Shown: positions 8,100 to 17,959, counted from the first letter of the stretch. The stretch: DNA of 64,000 nt from an uncultured Bacilli bacterium (GCA_947626095.1 CANQQV010000005.1:24572-88571), one strand, 5' to 3'. The notes: generated by a model not told the origin, from the letters alone. A program made the numbers and translations.

Positions 8100-9512
8100 T
8101 TAAAATCTAAAATAAATAAAAGGATTATATTTGGAACTAATTAAATAAACAACACATATGAATAATAAACATAATAGAATAATATTCATTATTATTGTGT
8201 AAACGATATTATTAGAATATTTTTCTTGGAGTTTTTTAAATATTGGGAATGATAAGATAATAGCGGGGATTAAAAAGAATATAGAATTAAAATTTACCAG
8301 ATTATTTGGTAATATAGTTAGCCAATCTGTTTTATGATATATAAACATAGTTCTGATAAAATATAATAACTCATTTAGATTATTGGCACGAAAAACAGTC
8401 CAACCAATCATAATAATGATAATGGTATATAGCCAAGAAATAAATTTAGGTAATTTTTTTAATATTTTATCTAAAAATATTTTTTCACATAGTAATAATA
8501 AGCCATAAAATAACCCCCAAATAATAAAGTTCCAAGAGGCACCATGCCAAAAACCTGTTAATAACCAAACAATGAAGATATTTCTAATCCATTTTATTTT
8601 GCTTACTCTATTTCCACCTAGTGGAATATAAATATAGTCTCTAAACCAACTTGATAGTGATATATGCCATCTTCGCCAAAACTCTGTTATTGAAGTAGAT
8701 ATATATGGATAATTGAAGTTTTCAAGAAAATGAAAGCCAAAAATTTTACCAAGACCAATAGCCATATCACTATATCCAGAGAAATCAAAATATATTTGGA
8801 GTGTATAAGCTAATATACCAAGCCATATTATCGATGTTCCATAAGCAGGTGTATGATTATTAAAAACCATATCTGCCATAATACCCATTTGATTTGCAAT
8901 AATAATTTTCTTTGAAAGACCAATAATAAATCTTTTAGTACCATTTATAATATCATCAATATTCTCCTTACGATTATCTATCTCGTCTTCAATAGTTTCA
9001 TATCGAACAATCGGACCAGCAATTAATTGAGGAAATAATGACACATAAAGAGATAATGATAAAATATTTTTTTGAACTTTAATTTTTTTATTATATAAAT
9101 CAATGATGTATGATAGTATTTGAAAAGTATAAAAACTTATTCCTATAGGAAGAATTATGGATAAAATTTTAATATTAGAATTAAAAATATTATTAATATT
9201 TTCTATAAAAAAATTGGTATATTTAAAGAAAATTAGATTCCCTACTACAAGAATTATACAGATTATTAAACTTATTTTTTTAAGAAGCTTATTTTTATCT
9301 CTATCAAACTTGTCGATAAGTAAGCCAAACACATAGACAACTATAATTGTTATAAGCATCAAGAAAATATATTTTGGTTCACCCCAAGCATAAAAAAGAA
9401 TAGAGAACAAAAGTAAAATAATATTTTTTATTTTACGAGATTCTACGATAAAATACAATGCAAGAAGAAGGGGTAAAAAGCCAAACAAAAAGGTTAAACT
9501 ATTAAATAACAT
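8100..9512 (-). CDS. MBOAT family O-acyltransferase (AlgI/DltB-like)
   Basis: This polytopic membrane protein of about 470 residues has the MBOAT core: NFNYPYISTSITEFWRRWHI, LSSWFRDYIYIPLGGNR and the catalytic-histidine motif GFWHGASWNF. AlgI/PatA-type MBOAT proteins move acetyl groups across the membrane for O-acetylation of surface polysaccharide, working with an SGNH-type partner such as the gene immediately upstream. The start is the ATG at 9512 because GGAGGTGT lies just before it, inside the stop region of the upstream gene. The 1-nt gap implies translational coupling of the two. The acceptor polysaccharide is unknown. Confidence 0.93.
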   Translation of the reverse strand: MLFNSLTFLFGFLPLLLALYFIVESRKIKNIILLLFSILFYAWGEPKYIFLMLITIIVVYVFGLLIDKFDRDKNKLLKKISLIICIILVVGNLIFFKYTNFFIENINNIFNSNIKILSIILPIGISFYTFQILSYIIDLYNKKIKVQKNILSLSLYVSLFPQLIAGPIVRYETIEDEIDNRKENIDDIINGTKRFIIGLSKKIIIANQMGIMADMVFNNHTPAYGTSIIWLGILAYTLQIYFDFSGYSDMAIGLGKIFGFHFLENFNYPYISTSITEFWRRWHISLSSWFRDYIYIPLGGNRVSKIKWIRNIFIVWLLTGFWHGASWNFIIWGLFYGLLLLCEKIFLDKILKKLPKFISWLYTIIIIMIGWTVFRANNLNELLYFIRTMFIYHKTDWLTILPNNLVNFNSIFFLIPAIILSFPIFKKLQEKYSNNIVYTIIMNIILLCLLFICVVYLISSKYNPFIYFRF

Positions 9513-9513
9513 G

Positions 9514-10698
9514 TTACACCTCCATATTGAAATCATTAGATTTAAAGAAGCCATAATTTCCAATTAGTAATACAATATGGATATTATTTTCTTTAAGATA
9601 TTTTGTATATTCAAACTCTTTTCCATTTTCTCTTTTATAACTACGTAAATCAACAGAATATGTTTTATTGAAATGTGAAGCTAATAATTTTAAAATTGCA
9701 TTATCATAAGAATCTCCTAAAATAAGAATATTTGGTTTTGAATTATCGTGATTATCAATAATTATTTCTCCGAAGTCATTACCGTAATAATTAGCATATG
9801 AAATATCTGAGCTTTTTGTAGTTAAATAATATTCTTCATTACCATAATCCGTTTCGTTTCCATTTATCATAATGGTATAATCTGGATAATTAAACTTATA
9901 AACGCAAAAACTTTCTTTATAAGAGTTTTTAACATCACTAATGGAAGCTTTGGAACCACTAAAATTATTATTAAGACATATTTCATCGACTGGTTTTAAT
10001 GGATTATCATCTGTTAAAATGTTAACTAATTCTGTATATGCTTTATACGATCCTTTATAATTCCAATGATGATCAGTTTTATAGAAATACTGAGAAAATT
10101 CAGCAAAATTATTTATCGCAAAATGATATATATTATTCGTATTTATATTTTTTTTGAGGTAGGAATATATATCTGTCTTTTTATTAGTAACAAAATCAAT
10201 ATCTGAATCTTTTTCAATATAATAAATATAAGTATTAATATCTGTTGCTTTTAAAGTTTTGTTAATATTTTTTATTCTATTATCGATTTCTTCCTGGGCA
10301 TTTTTTACATATATGCCATAATAAACTAAATTTTTATTGCAGCCATAACTGGCTAGTGAATCATCTATCCTTATATACATTTTGTCACAGGTATTTTCAA
10401 AAATTATATTTGAAAAGATGTTTGAAGCAAAATTACGAGTTAAGTTGTACCCTTTTTTTATATTTGTACTAAATGGTAATTGATCAGAAAAAGCTAGTTC
10501 AATATTGTTTTGAAAATTTCCATTTAATATTTCATTTAAATTAAACTGAGGTGTTTGGTAAGCTGTTCTATTTTCATAATAATTAATTTTATTAGAATTA
10601 AATACAACACATAAAAGCCCAACAATAAATACAAAGAAAACAATTATGACAAATATAGTATCAATTTTTTGTAATTTTGTTATTTTATTGCTTTTCAT
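9514..10698 (-). CDS. AlgJ/AlgX-like (DHHW family) acetyltransferase partner of the MBOAT protein
   Basis: The start at 10698 is preceded by AAGGTG. One N-terminal TM helix (about residues 15-38) anchors an extracellular domain. It contains TDHHWNYKGSYKAY, the DHHW/DxHW motif of AlgJ/AlgX-type enzymes, and ILGDSYDNA, which supplies the catalytic Ser of the SGNH-like fold. The family completes acetyl transfer to the polysaccharide on the outer face. The gene is the first of a two-gene operon with the MBOAT gene. The exact acceptor is not visible from context, because no polysaccharide synthase is adjacent. Confidence 0.88.
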   Translation of the reverse strand: MKSNKITKLQKIDTIFVIIVFFVFIVGLLCVVFNSNKINYYENRTAYQTPQFNLNEILNGNFQNNIELAFSDQLPFSTNIKKGYNLTRNFASNIFSNIIFENTCDKMYIRIDDSLASYGCNKNLVYYGIYVKNAQEEIDNRIKNINKTLKATDINTYIYYIEKDSDIDFVTNKKTDIYSYLKKNINTNNIYHFAINNFAEFSQYFYKTDHHWNYKGSYKAYTELVNILTDDNPLKPVDEICLNNNFSGSKASISDVKNSYKESFCVYKFNYPDYTIMINGNETDYGNEEYYLTTKSSDISYANYYGNDFGEIIIDNHDNSKPNILILGDSYDNAILKLLASHFNKTYSVDLRSYKRENGKEFEYTKYLKENNIHIVLLIGNYGFFKSNDFNMEV

Positions 10699-10790
10699 AA
10701 CTTTCACCTTTTTCTTGGCTTTTTTATACAATTATTTAACTTAGTTTTATGGTGCTATTATATCATAAAGGGCTGTTTATATAACTATAA

Positions 10791-10815
10791 AAAGATAGCA
10801 ATTGATGCTATCTTT
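10791..10815 (-). terminator. secA terminator
   Basis: AAAGATAGCA and TGCTATCTTT form a perfect 10-bp stem with a 5-nt loop, followed by a U-tract on the minus strand just after secA. Confidence 0.9.
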
Positions 10816-10827
10816 CTAAATTATTAA

Positions 10828-13326
10828 TTACTTTCCACAACAATTTTTGTATTTCTTACCACTGCCACATGGACATGGATCGTTTCTTCCTACTTTGTTA
10901 GTATTTTTAATAGGAGTTCCTTTTGTCTTAAGGTGAGTATCATGAACTATTTTGTTATTTCTTTGATCTTTTCTTTCAGTATTTTGTCTTACTTCGGCTT
11001 TTAATAAGAAGATAGATATACGTGATTCAATACTACTCATTAAATCATCGAATAATTCATAACCTTCAGTAGTATAAGCTTGTAATGGATTAATTTGACC
11101 ATATCCACGAAGACCAATACCTTCTCTTAAGTGTTCCATAGCTCCAATGTGATCTATCCATGCTTCATCAATAACTCTTAAAGCAATTGCTTTTTCGAAT
11201 TCATTAATAACATCTTCAGGAATAGCTTTGGTTTTTTCTTTATAGTCTTCTCTAACTTTTTCAGTTAAGTAAGCTTTAACTTCTTCAGTTTCTTTCATAT
11301 CTTCAATTTCAGAAACTTCTAATTTAGTTGTTTTGATTAAGTTAGTATTTAAGTATTCAATAATTTCACTTTTATCATCATCTGTTAAGTAACCTTCTGG
11401 TTCGATATGACTATCAACTAAGTTTGCGATATTACTATCGAATGTTGCTTGTGTTCTTTCAGAAATAGATTCTTGGTCAAGAATTTCATTTCTTCTTGAA
11501 TAGATGATTTCTCTTTGTTCATTCATGACATTATCGTAATCAAGTAATGATTTACGAGTATCATAGTTGTTTCCTTCAACTTTCTTTTGAGCTGTTTCAA
11601 TACTCTTAGTAAATGTTTTAGAACGAATTGCTTGGTCATCACTAAAGCCAACTTTAATTAACATTTCTTTAATCTTATCCGTACCAAAACGACGCATTAA
11701 GTCATCATCAAATGAGACAAAGAATTGAGACATACCTGGATCTCCTTGACGTCCTGAACGACCACGTAATTGGTTATCAATACGACGAGATTCATGTCTT
11801 TCTGTACCAATTACACAAAGACCACCAAGTTCAACAACACCTTCACCTAATTTAATATCGGTACCACGACCAGCCATGTTAGTAGCAATAGTTATTGCAC
11901 CTTTTTGACCAGCTTGAGCAATGATTTCAGCTTCTCTTTCATGATTCTTAGCATTTAAGACTTCATGTTTTAAGCCTTCTTTTTTAAGCATTGCACTTAA
12001 TTTTTCGTTGTTTTCAACAGATATTGTACCAACTAGGATTGGTTGTCCTGTTTCATGTATTTCTTTAATCTTTTTAACGATAGCAGCAAATTTACCTTTT
12101 TCAGTAGCATATACTAAGTCAGGTAAGTCTTCTCTGATTACTGGTTTGTTTGTAGGTATTTGGATAACGTACATATTGTAGATATCTCTAAATTCTTCTT
12201 CTTCAGTTTTAGCAGTACCTGTCATACCAGATAATTTATTATACATTCTAAATAAGTTTTGGAATGTAATTGTAGCCATTGTTTTAGTTTCTTCATTGAT
12301 CTTAACATTTTCTTTAGCTTCTAAAGCTTGATGTAAGCCATCACTAAATTGACGACCATGCATTAAACGTCCTGTAAATTGATCAACGATAATAACTGCA
12401 CCATCTTCAACAACGTAGTCAACATCGACTTTGAAACCATAATTAGCTTTTAAAGCTTGATTTAAATGATGAACTAAAACTGCGTTATCTAAATCATATA
12501 GATTATCTAAGTGGAACATTTTTTCAATCTTTTCAACTCCACTATCAGTAAGTGAAACACTCTTAGTTTTTTCATCTACGGTATAATCTTCTTCTTTTAA
12601 ACTTTTAGCAGCACGATCAGCTGATGTATATAAATCTTTAGAATCGAATTTACCACCAGATATAATTAATGGAGTACGAGCTTCATCGATAAGGATTGAG
12701 TCAACTTCATCAACAATACAGAAGTTTAATGGTCTTTGAACTCTATCTTGAGCTCTAACTACCATATTATCTCTTAAGTAATCGAAACCAATTTCATTAT
12801 TTGTTGAATATAAAACATCGCAGTTATATGCTTCTCTTTTTTGTTCAGGAGACATTTCACGCATATTTAAACCAACAGTTAAACCTAGGAATCTAAAAAT
12901 ATTTCCCATCCATTCTGAGTCACGTTTAGCTAAGAATTCGTTAACTGTTACGATGTGAACACCTTTACCTTCTAAGGCATTTAAATATGTAGGCATTGTT
13001 TCAGTTAAAGTTTTACCTTCACCTGTTTTCATTTCAGCAATATTACCATAGTGAATTGCTAAACCACCTAATATTTGAACAAAGTATGGTTTTTCACCAA
13101 TAACACGGTATGCAGCTTCTCTTACAACAGCAAAAGCTGGTACGATAATATCATCTAATGTTTTACCATTAGCTAATTCTTCTTTAAATTCATCAGTCTT
13201 AGCACGAAGTTCTTCATCGCTTAAAGCTTCCATTTCTTCGCTAAGATTATCTATTTGATTAGCTATTTTTTCAAACCTTTTTAATTCTTTATATTCTGAG
13301 TCGATTAATTTTCTAAAAAATCCCAT
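10828..13326 (-). CDS. secA: Preprotein translocase ATPase SecA
   Basis: SecA drives post-translational protein export through SecYEG. The 832-residue product contains the Walker A motif MKTGEGKTLTE, the DEVDSILIDEARTPL segment, the VNEFLA region, the second helicase half (GTISVENNEKLS, TNMAGRGTDIKLG, ERHESRRIDNQLRGRSGRQGDPG) and a C-terminal SEC-C zinc motif (CPCGSGKKYKNCC). The start at 13326 (MGFFRKLID) is chosen because GGAGGA precedes it and the family begins there; an upstream in-frame ATG would add 23 unlikely residues. It appears monocistronic, with its own terminator, downstream of hpf. Confidence 0.98.
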   Translation of the reverse strand: MGFFRKLIDSEYKELKRFEKIANQIDNLSEEMEALSDEELRAKTDEFKEELANGKTLDDIIVPAFAVVREAAYRVIGEKPYFVQILGGLAIHYGNIAEMKTGEGKTLTETMPTYLNALEGKGVHIVTVNEFLAKRDSEWMGNIFRFLGLTVGLNMREMSPEQKREAYNCDVLYSTNNEIGFDYLRDNMVVRAQDRVQRPLNFCIVDEVDSILIDEARTPLIISGGKFDSKDLYTSADRAAKSLKEEDYTVDEKTKSVSLTDSGVEKIEKMFHLDNLYDLDNAVLVHHLNQALKANYGFKVDVDYVVEDGAVIIVDQFTGRLMHGRQFSDGLHQALEAKENVKINEETKTMATITFQNLFRMYNKLSGMTGTAKTEEEEFRDIYNMYVIQIPTNKPVIREDLPDLVYATEKGKFAAIVKKIKEIHETGQPILVGTISVENNEKLSAMLKKEGLKHEVLNAKNHEREAEIIAQAGQKGAITIATNMAGRGTDIKLGEGVVELGGLCVIGTERHESRRIDNQLRGRSGRQGDPGMSQFFVSFDDDLMRRFGTDKIKEMLIKVGFSDDQAIRSKTFTKSIETAQKKVEGNNYDTRKSLLDYDNVMNEQREIIYSRRNEILDQESISERTQATFDSNIANLVDSHIEPEGYLTDDDKSEIIEYLNTNLIKTTKLEVSEIEDMKETEEVKAYLTEKVREDYKEKTKAIPEDVINEFEKAIALRVIDEAWIDHIGAMEHLREGIGLRGYGQINPLQAYTTEGYELFDDLMSSIESRISIFLLKAEVRQNTERKDQRNNKIVHDTHLKTKGTPIKNTNKVGRNDPCPCGSGKKYKNCCGK

Positions 13327-13521
13327 GACGCATTCCTCCACTTGTCTTATTATAACAAAAATATTAAAAGCATTAAAGCTTTCTTTTTCACGCATATAAT
13401 ATTTTAAGATATTTTATAACTAAATTCAACCATTTAAAGCTTTTTTTAGCACTTTTTGGCTAATTTATCCATATCGGCGTTTATATTATTATATTATTTA
13501 AGAATTTAAAGTCAATAAAAA

Positions 13522-13538
13522 AAGGAGCTTAGCTCCTT
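13522..13538 (-). terminator. hpf terminator
   Basis: A short GC-containing hairpin, AAGGAGC-loop-GCTCCTT, with a long U-tract on the minus strand overlaps the hpf stop codon. Confidence 0.9.
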
Positions 13539-14079
13539 ATTTCATATTAATTATACCGTAATTACCGTCTTTTCTTTTATATAGAACAGATACACATTCT
13601 TCATCAATGTTTTTGAAAACGAAGAAATCATGGTTAAGTAATTCTATTTGAAGCATTGCTTCTTCTTCATCCATTGGTTTCATAGATATATTTTTTCTTT
13701 TAACGATTGTACTTACATTTTCTTCAGTTTCTTCGTCATCTTCTGGTTCATAGTTAAAATTAAATTCTAAATTTTCAACGTTTTTATATTTTCTATTTAA
13801 GCGATCTTTATTCTTTCTAATTTGTCTTTCTAGTTTATTAATAACTAAGTCAACTGCTGCGTAAAAGTCTTCATTAGATTCCTCAGCTCTTAGAGTAAAT
13901 CTCTTAGTTAAGGCAGTTACTTCAATTATTTGTTCTAAACCTTTTACTTTTGCAAGAACGTTAACGTTAATCTCATCTGGTTTTTCAAAATACTTATCCA
14001 TTTTAGATAGTTTATCAGTTATATAATTTTTCATAGATGGAGTAACAGTTACTTTCTCACCGCGAATATTATATTTCAT
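13537..14079 (-). CDS. hpf: Ribosome hibernation promoting factor, long form
   Basis: Long HPF dimerises 70S ribosomes into inactive 100S particles in slow growth. The N-terminal domain starts MKYNIRGEKVTVTPSMKNYI and includes the basic helix DLVINKLERQIRKNKDRL. An acidic linker (about 115-130) leads to the C-terminal dimerisation domain (KRKNISMKPMDEEEAMLQIELLNHDFFVFKN). Three clustered ATG codons are possible; the third (14079) gives the best distance from AGGAGG. It is encoded just upstream of secA, as in Bacillus. Confidence 0.95.
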   Translation of the reverse strand: MKYNIRGEKVTVTPSMKNYITDKLSKMDKYFEKPDEINVNVLAKVKGLEQIIEVTALTKRFTLRAEESNEDFYAAVDLVINKLERQIRKNKDRLNRKYKNVENLEFNFNYEPEDDEETEENVSTIVKRKNISMKPMDEEEAMLQIELLNHDFFVFKNIDEECVSVLYKRKDGNYGIINMK

Positions 14080-14134
14080 ATTCATCATCCTCCTAAGTCC
14101 ATTATATCATCAATAAATTTATTTGGCTATAAGA

Positions 14135-14725
14135 TTATGTTAATAATTTAATAGGCATTAAATCGGGGTGTGAATAAATATAGATGTCTTTTAAAAATGT
14201 TTTACTTAAATATTTAACTAGTGGTTCATAATCTTCGTAATTACCAAATATTTTAATTGTTTTGATGTTTTCACTAGGTATAAGTTCTTTTAAATACATC
14301 GCAAGTGTTTGTTTATATTTATTAAAGTAAACGTTAAAACTCAGGATTTGATTATTATAATAGAATTTTATACTATTTGTGGATATGTCGATTAATAATT
14401 CGTGATTAGATAGAGAGAAAATATTGATGATATTAATAAAATTAATTTGATTAAACGATAATTCTTTAAATAAATCGATTAGATTTTCTTTTTCATAGTT
14501 AGAATATGTATCATCAATTATAATATTTAGATTATCGGTTATAATTTTCTTGTTAATATTATTTTCATTCATGATTGTGGTTATTTCTTCAATAAATATT
14601 TGTTTGTTAATAATTTTATAGTTATCAACAGAGGACATAATAAATTTTAAGAGTTTTTGATGGGTATATACTATTAAACCATTTTGGATAAATTCAATGG
14701 TTGTAATAGTTCTTTTTTTTAACAT
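14135..14725 (-). CDS. Uncharacterised protein in the mbl/spoIIID position, possible degenerate actin-like fold
   Basis: The 196-residue protein is Ile/Asn/Lys-rich with no signal peptide or TM segment. It follows spoIIQ with a shared-base stop/start arrangement, so it belongs to the rpiB-ywzB-spoIID-spoIIQ operon. In Bacillus, spoIIID and mbl lie beyond spoIIQ. A segment near residue 108 (LLIDISTNSIKFYY) and a later KIFGNYEDYEPLVKYL resemble the phosphate-2 and adenosine-site regions of actin-like proteins, but the canonical N-terminal DxGT phosphate loop is absent. A degenerate actin-like protein is only an inference; otherwise it is hypothetical. Confidence 0.6.
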   Translation of the reverse strand: MLKKRTITTIEFIQNGLIVYTHQKLLKFIMSSVDNYKIINKQIFIEEITTIMNENNINKKIITDNLNIIIDDTYSNYEKENLIDLFKELSFNQINFINIINIFSLSNHELLIDISTNSIKFYYNNQILSFNVYFNKYKQTLAMYLKELIPSENIKTIKIFGNYEDYEPLVKYLSKTFLKDIYIYSHPDLMPIKLLT

Positions 14726-15357
14726 TAATTATTACTACTATTTAGGAATTCCTCTGGATTAGTTAAACTACCTTCTTGATATACTTCAAAGTGAAGACAG
14801 TTTTCTTTTTCACCTTCTAATTTGTTAGAGCCACTAGTAGCGATAATAGTATCTTGAGTTACCTCATCACCAACTTTTACTTTTACATCTTTAACACTTT
14901 GATAGATAGTTACAATGTTGTTAGCATGTTCAATTTCAATAATATTACCTAAAATATCATCAGTTTTAACTTCACTTACTTTACCAGGAAGAACCGGTAC
15001 TATATCAAATTGTTGGTCAGAAGAATATAGGATACCAGTATTAGGCATATAAATATTTTGATAACGAATTAAAGATTTTTGTTGTTTGTCTTCTTCATCT
15101 TCATTGTTATAGTAATATTTACTAATGGTTATATTTTCACCTTTATATGGTTTGATTATTTTTACTTCTTCTTTTTCAGTTACTTCGTTTTGAACATCGA
15201 TTGTGTTATCAACTAAGGCATCTGTTACGTAAGAGTTATCGGATACTAAATTGGTATTTAAGATATTACTAATTAAATAGTAACTAAATAAGGCTCCTAC
15301 TAAGATAAAGATTCCTAAAGTTGGAATAACCCAATCTTTTAATTTCTTTCTTGTCAT
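14725..15357 (-). CDS. spoIIQ: SpoIIQ-like stage II sporulation protein (inactive LytM/M23 domain)
   Basis: The 210-residue protein has one N-terminal TM helix (about residues 13-32), a linker and a LytM/M23-like domain (about 95-205) with NTGILYSSDQQFDIVPVLPG and a terminal LHFEVYQEG. In catalytic M23 peptidases the first motif is HxxxD and the last HxH; here the first His and one His of the pair are missing, so it should not bind zinc. That fits the B. subtilis SpoIIQ state, where the domain forms part of the forespore-mother cell channel with SpoIIIAH. Its position directly after spoIID supports the name. Confidence 0.82.
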   Translation of the reverse strand: MTRKKLKDWVIPTLGIFILVGALFSYYLISNILNTNLVSDNSYVTDALVDNTIDVQNEVTEKEEVKIIKPYKGENITISKYYYNNEDEEDKQQKSLIRYQNIYMPNTGILYSSDQQFDIVPVLPGKVSEVKTDDILGNIIEIEHANNIVTIYQSVKDVKVKVGDEVTQDTIIATSGSNKLEGEKENCLHFEVYQEGSLTNPEEFLNSSNN

Positions 15358-15408
15358 TTTATCACCTTTCTAATATTAAGTGTGGACAAGAAAAAAAGAA
15401 ATATACAT

Positions 15409-16311
15409 TTAAATACTATCTATTTCAATATTTTGATAATAGTATTTTAATATTTCTTCATAGGTATATCCTTCTTTAGCCATAGCATTAGCACCATATT
15501 GACTCATTCCTACACCATGGCCATACCCCTTAGTAGTTATTTCAATGTCATTATTTATTTTTATTGTAAAATCAGTTGATCTTAGAGATAGTAGTTGACG
15601 GATTTCGATACCAGTAAAAATTTTATTATTTATGGTTATCTCTGATACACGATTAGATTCGTCTTTAGATATATTTGAAATAGTTATTTGGTTACATGAG
15701 ATAGATAATTTTTGGCAAAATTCTTCTTTAGGAATAGTAATAGTATTTTCGTTATCTTCGTCCCATGGAGATGGAATGATGTTTAAATAAGCCGTTTCAT
15801 CATTAAAGACATTAATAGAACTTTCAGTATAACCGTTAGACATAGAATAATAGTAAGCTTTAATAGGTTCATTTTGATAGTACATTATTAAGTTTTTCGT
15901 ACCATTAACGGCATTACTTATTTTTTGATAATATTCTGAGTATTTATCTTGCCATTTATTTTGCATCTCTTCTTTACTTAGATAAACTTGATTATCAGTA
16001 GTAGTTTTAAGAGATGGATGGTTTTTTAAGTAAGATATGGCATATGTACGGGAAGCAATGGCTTGGGCTTTTAGAGCTTCTTCTTCAAAGAGTGCGGGCA
16101 TTTCGCCAGCGACAACACCAATTATATACTCTTCTAATTCGAGATTAGTTTCTTCATTATTCTTATTAATTGTTACTTCTTGCTTGTTATCAACACTCTG
16201 TTGATTATTTTCTTCCATATTAAAATTAGTTTCTTTTAGGAAGAAACTAATTATCGTTATTGGTATTAATAAAACAATGATATAAAGTAAGTTTTTAGTC
16301 AAAAAGATCAT
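15409..16311 (-). CDS. spoIID: Stage II sporulation protein D, peptidoglycan lytic transglycosylase
   Basis: SpoIID is part of the engulfment machinery (with SpoIIM and SpoIIP) and degrades septal peptidoglycan. The 300-residue protein has an N-terminal TM segment, then the SpoIID domain beginning EYIIGVVAGEMPALFEEEALKAQAIASRTYA. This includes the conserved catalytic Glu of the GEMP motif, and the family closes with GYGHGVGMSQYGANAMA. Its start overlaps the stop of ywzB by 4 nt. It sits immediately before spoIIQ, the Bacillus order. Confidence 0.95.
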   Translation of the reverse strand: MIFLTKNLLYIIVLLIPITIISFFLKETNFNMEENNQQSVDNKQEVTINKNNEETNLELEEYIIGVVAGEMPALFEEEALKAQAIASRTYAISYLKNHPSLKTTTDNQVYLSKEEMQNKWQDKYSEYYQKISNAVNGTKNLIMYYQNEPIKAYYYSMSNGYTESSINVFNDETAYLNIIPSPWDEDNENTITIPKEEFCQKLSISCNQITISNISKDESNRVSEITINNKIFTGIEIRQLLSLRSTDFTIKINNDIEITTKGYGHGVGMSQYGANAMAKEGYTYEEILKYYYQNIEIDSI

Positions 16312-16511
16312 CCTTTTATGATACTGCTTACATTTATAAAATCAGTTATAAAGTTAGTAACTAAATAACTAGTAGCAAAGCTTAATAGCATTACTAAAAT
16401 ACGAGCTTCAATGGCTTTATTAGTTTTAATGAAGCCATCAAAGTTAACACCAGATAAAGCAAAGATACTTATTAATAAAGTTACAATATAGATATAAGCT
16501 TTATAGTTCAT
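16308..16511 (-). CDS. ywzB: DUF1146 small membrane protein (YwzB-like)
   Basis: The 67-residue protein has two TM helices around a short loop containing NFDGFIKTNKAIEARIL, which matches the DUF1146/YwzB family (a conserved FxxFxK...EARLL core). In B. subtilis ywzB also lies in the region of murA and spoIID. Its biochemical role is unknown. It overlaps rpiB by 11 nt and spoIID by 4 nt, so the set is an operon. Confidence 0.8.
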   Translation of the reverse strand: MNYKAYIYIVTLLISIFALSGVNFDGFIKTNKAIEARILVMLLSFATSYLVTNFITDFINVSSIIKG

Positions 16512-16950
16512 TATATGTACCTTCTTCGTAGTTTATGATTTTATTTACTCTTCTTTGATGTCTTTCTTCAGTTGATGGTTCAGTAGAAATAAATTCTTTA
16601 ATCATGGCAATTAATTCATTTATATCTTGTTTATAACTTAAAGCGATAATATTGGCATTATTATGTTCACGGGCTAGATGAGCTTGAGATATGTTAGAAC
16701 AGTGAGCACAGCGAATACCTTTAACTTTATTAGCAGCGATACTCATACCAATACCGGTACCACACATTAGGACACCTAGGTCAGCTTCTTTACTAATAAT
16801 ACTTTTACTTACACGAAAAGCAAAATCGGGATAGTCATCAGTTGGATTGTTATCAGGACTAAGATCAATTATTTCATACTCTGATAATGCTTTAATTATT
16901 TCTTTTTTTTCATTAACACCATTGTGATCAGTTGCGATTGCTATCTTCAT
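16501..16950 (-). CDS. rpiB: Ribose-5-phosphate isomerase B
   Basis: RpiB interconverts ribose 5-phosphate and ribulose 5-phosphate in the pentose phosphate pathway. The 149-residue protein starts MKIAIATDHNG, has the active-site Cys in MCGTGIGMSIAANKVKGIR (about residues 65-83) and the SQAHLAREHNNANI segment that carries the sugar-phosphate-binding residues. Two adjacent ATG codons are possible; the second has the better spacing from AGGAG. It overlaps the upstream ATP-grasp gene and the downstream ywzB. Confidence 0.96.
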   Translation of the reverse strand: MKIAIATDHNGVNEKKEIIKALSEYEIIDLSPDNNPTDDYPDFAFRVSKSIISKEADLGVLMCGTGIGMSIAANKVKGIRCAHCSNISQAHLAREHNNANIIALSYKQDINELIAMIKEFISTEPSTEERHQRRVNKIINYEEGTYNEL

Positions 16951-17959
16951 CATTATTCTCCTTTTTATTCATAGCTTCTTTAAATCTTGGTAATAAACCT
17001 TGGCCATTAGAACGATGTGGTGGTAGTTGATATAAGTCATGGCCTGGGAATTCGTTGCCTTCTATTAAGAATGGATCTTTAGGTCCTAGGCAGACATCCC
17101 AACCAACATAACCTACTTCAGGAACTTCATAGGATGCTTTAATAACGAAACGTTTTATACGAGGCCATTTAGGGATTTTAAACCATATTATTGATTCACC
17201 AGTTATAGGATGTTTATCGTATATATTACCTTTTTTATCAACTGCTAGGTAATCTATAATACCTGTTTCAATGTTGATTGGGGCGACTAATCCATCATGA
17301 TTAAAATTATCAACAATATTATTATTGTTACCGATTCTTAAGTAAGCAGCGACGATTATATGGTTTAAAGTAACAATTCTAATAGTATTGACTGATGATG
17401 GATGAAGAGACGCAATTTCTGGACATTGAACAGCTATTTCTTCAACTAAATATCTTTTAGTTTCTAATAAGTTATTATATATCTTTTTAACATTATGGGT
17501 ATTAACTTTAAATATTTCAATGCCTTTACCACAGCTTTCAGATAAAGGTTTGACTAAGATACTTGGATGTTTTTTACAGAAGGCCGTAAATTCTTGGTAA
17601 CTTTCTTTAGTATCTTTTACTTCCATCCAATCTCTTAAAAGGTATTTATGAAATTTCTGATTAAAAGTTATTTTATTACTAAAATATTTCATATATTCAG
17701 GATTATTATATTTTTTAACGATATCATTATTAATTCCGCGAGTAATGATAGTTTCTCTTTGAGCTTTATTTAAATTATACATTTCATATAATTTATAATC
17801 CATATAGCCAGCTTGATATTTAAAACCACAATTAACAATATCACAGAAAATAAATAATCGATTCTTATGATTCTTTTCATGAATGTAGTTAATGGTATCA
17901 AAAAGGCCACGATAGTTCATGCTTTTTATTCTTGTAAATAAATAACCTATTTTACCCAT
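16928..17959 (-). CDS. ATP-grasp protein, sugar-transfer-associated family
   Basis: The start at 17959 follows GGGTGG. The 343-residue protein matches the sugar-transfer-associated ATP-grasp family: a helical N-terminal third; an ATP-grasp domain with ILVKPLSESCGKGIEIF (nucleotide-binding strand-loop) and YLVEEIAVQCPEIASLHPSSVNTIRIVT; and the metal-site end DVCLGPKDPFLIEGNEFPGHDL. Family members are linked to cell-surface polymer or teichoic-like modification, but their substrates are mostly unknown. It is the first gene of the run leading into rpiB and the sporulation genes. Confidence 0.8.
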   Translation of the reverse strand: MGKIGYLFTRIKSMNYRGLFDTINYIHEKNHKNRLFIFCDIVNCGFKYQAGYMDYKLYEMYNLNKAQRETIITRGINNDIVKKYNNPEYMKYFSNKITFNQKFHKYLLRDWMEVKDTKESYQEFTAFCKKHPSILVKPLSESCGKGIEIFKVNTHNVKKIYNNLLETKRYLVEEIAVQCPEIASLHPSSVNTIRIVTLNHIIVAAYLRIGNNNNIVDNFNHDGLVAPINIETGIIDYLAVDKKGNIYDKHPITGESIIWFKIPKWPRIKRFVIKASYEVPEVGYVGWDVCLGPKDPFLIEGNEFPGHDLYQLPPHRSNGQGLLPRFKEAMNKKENNDEDSNRN

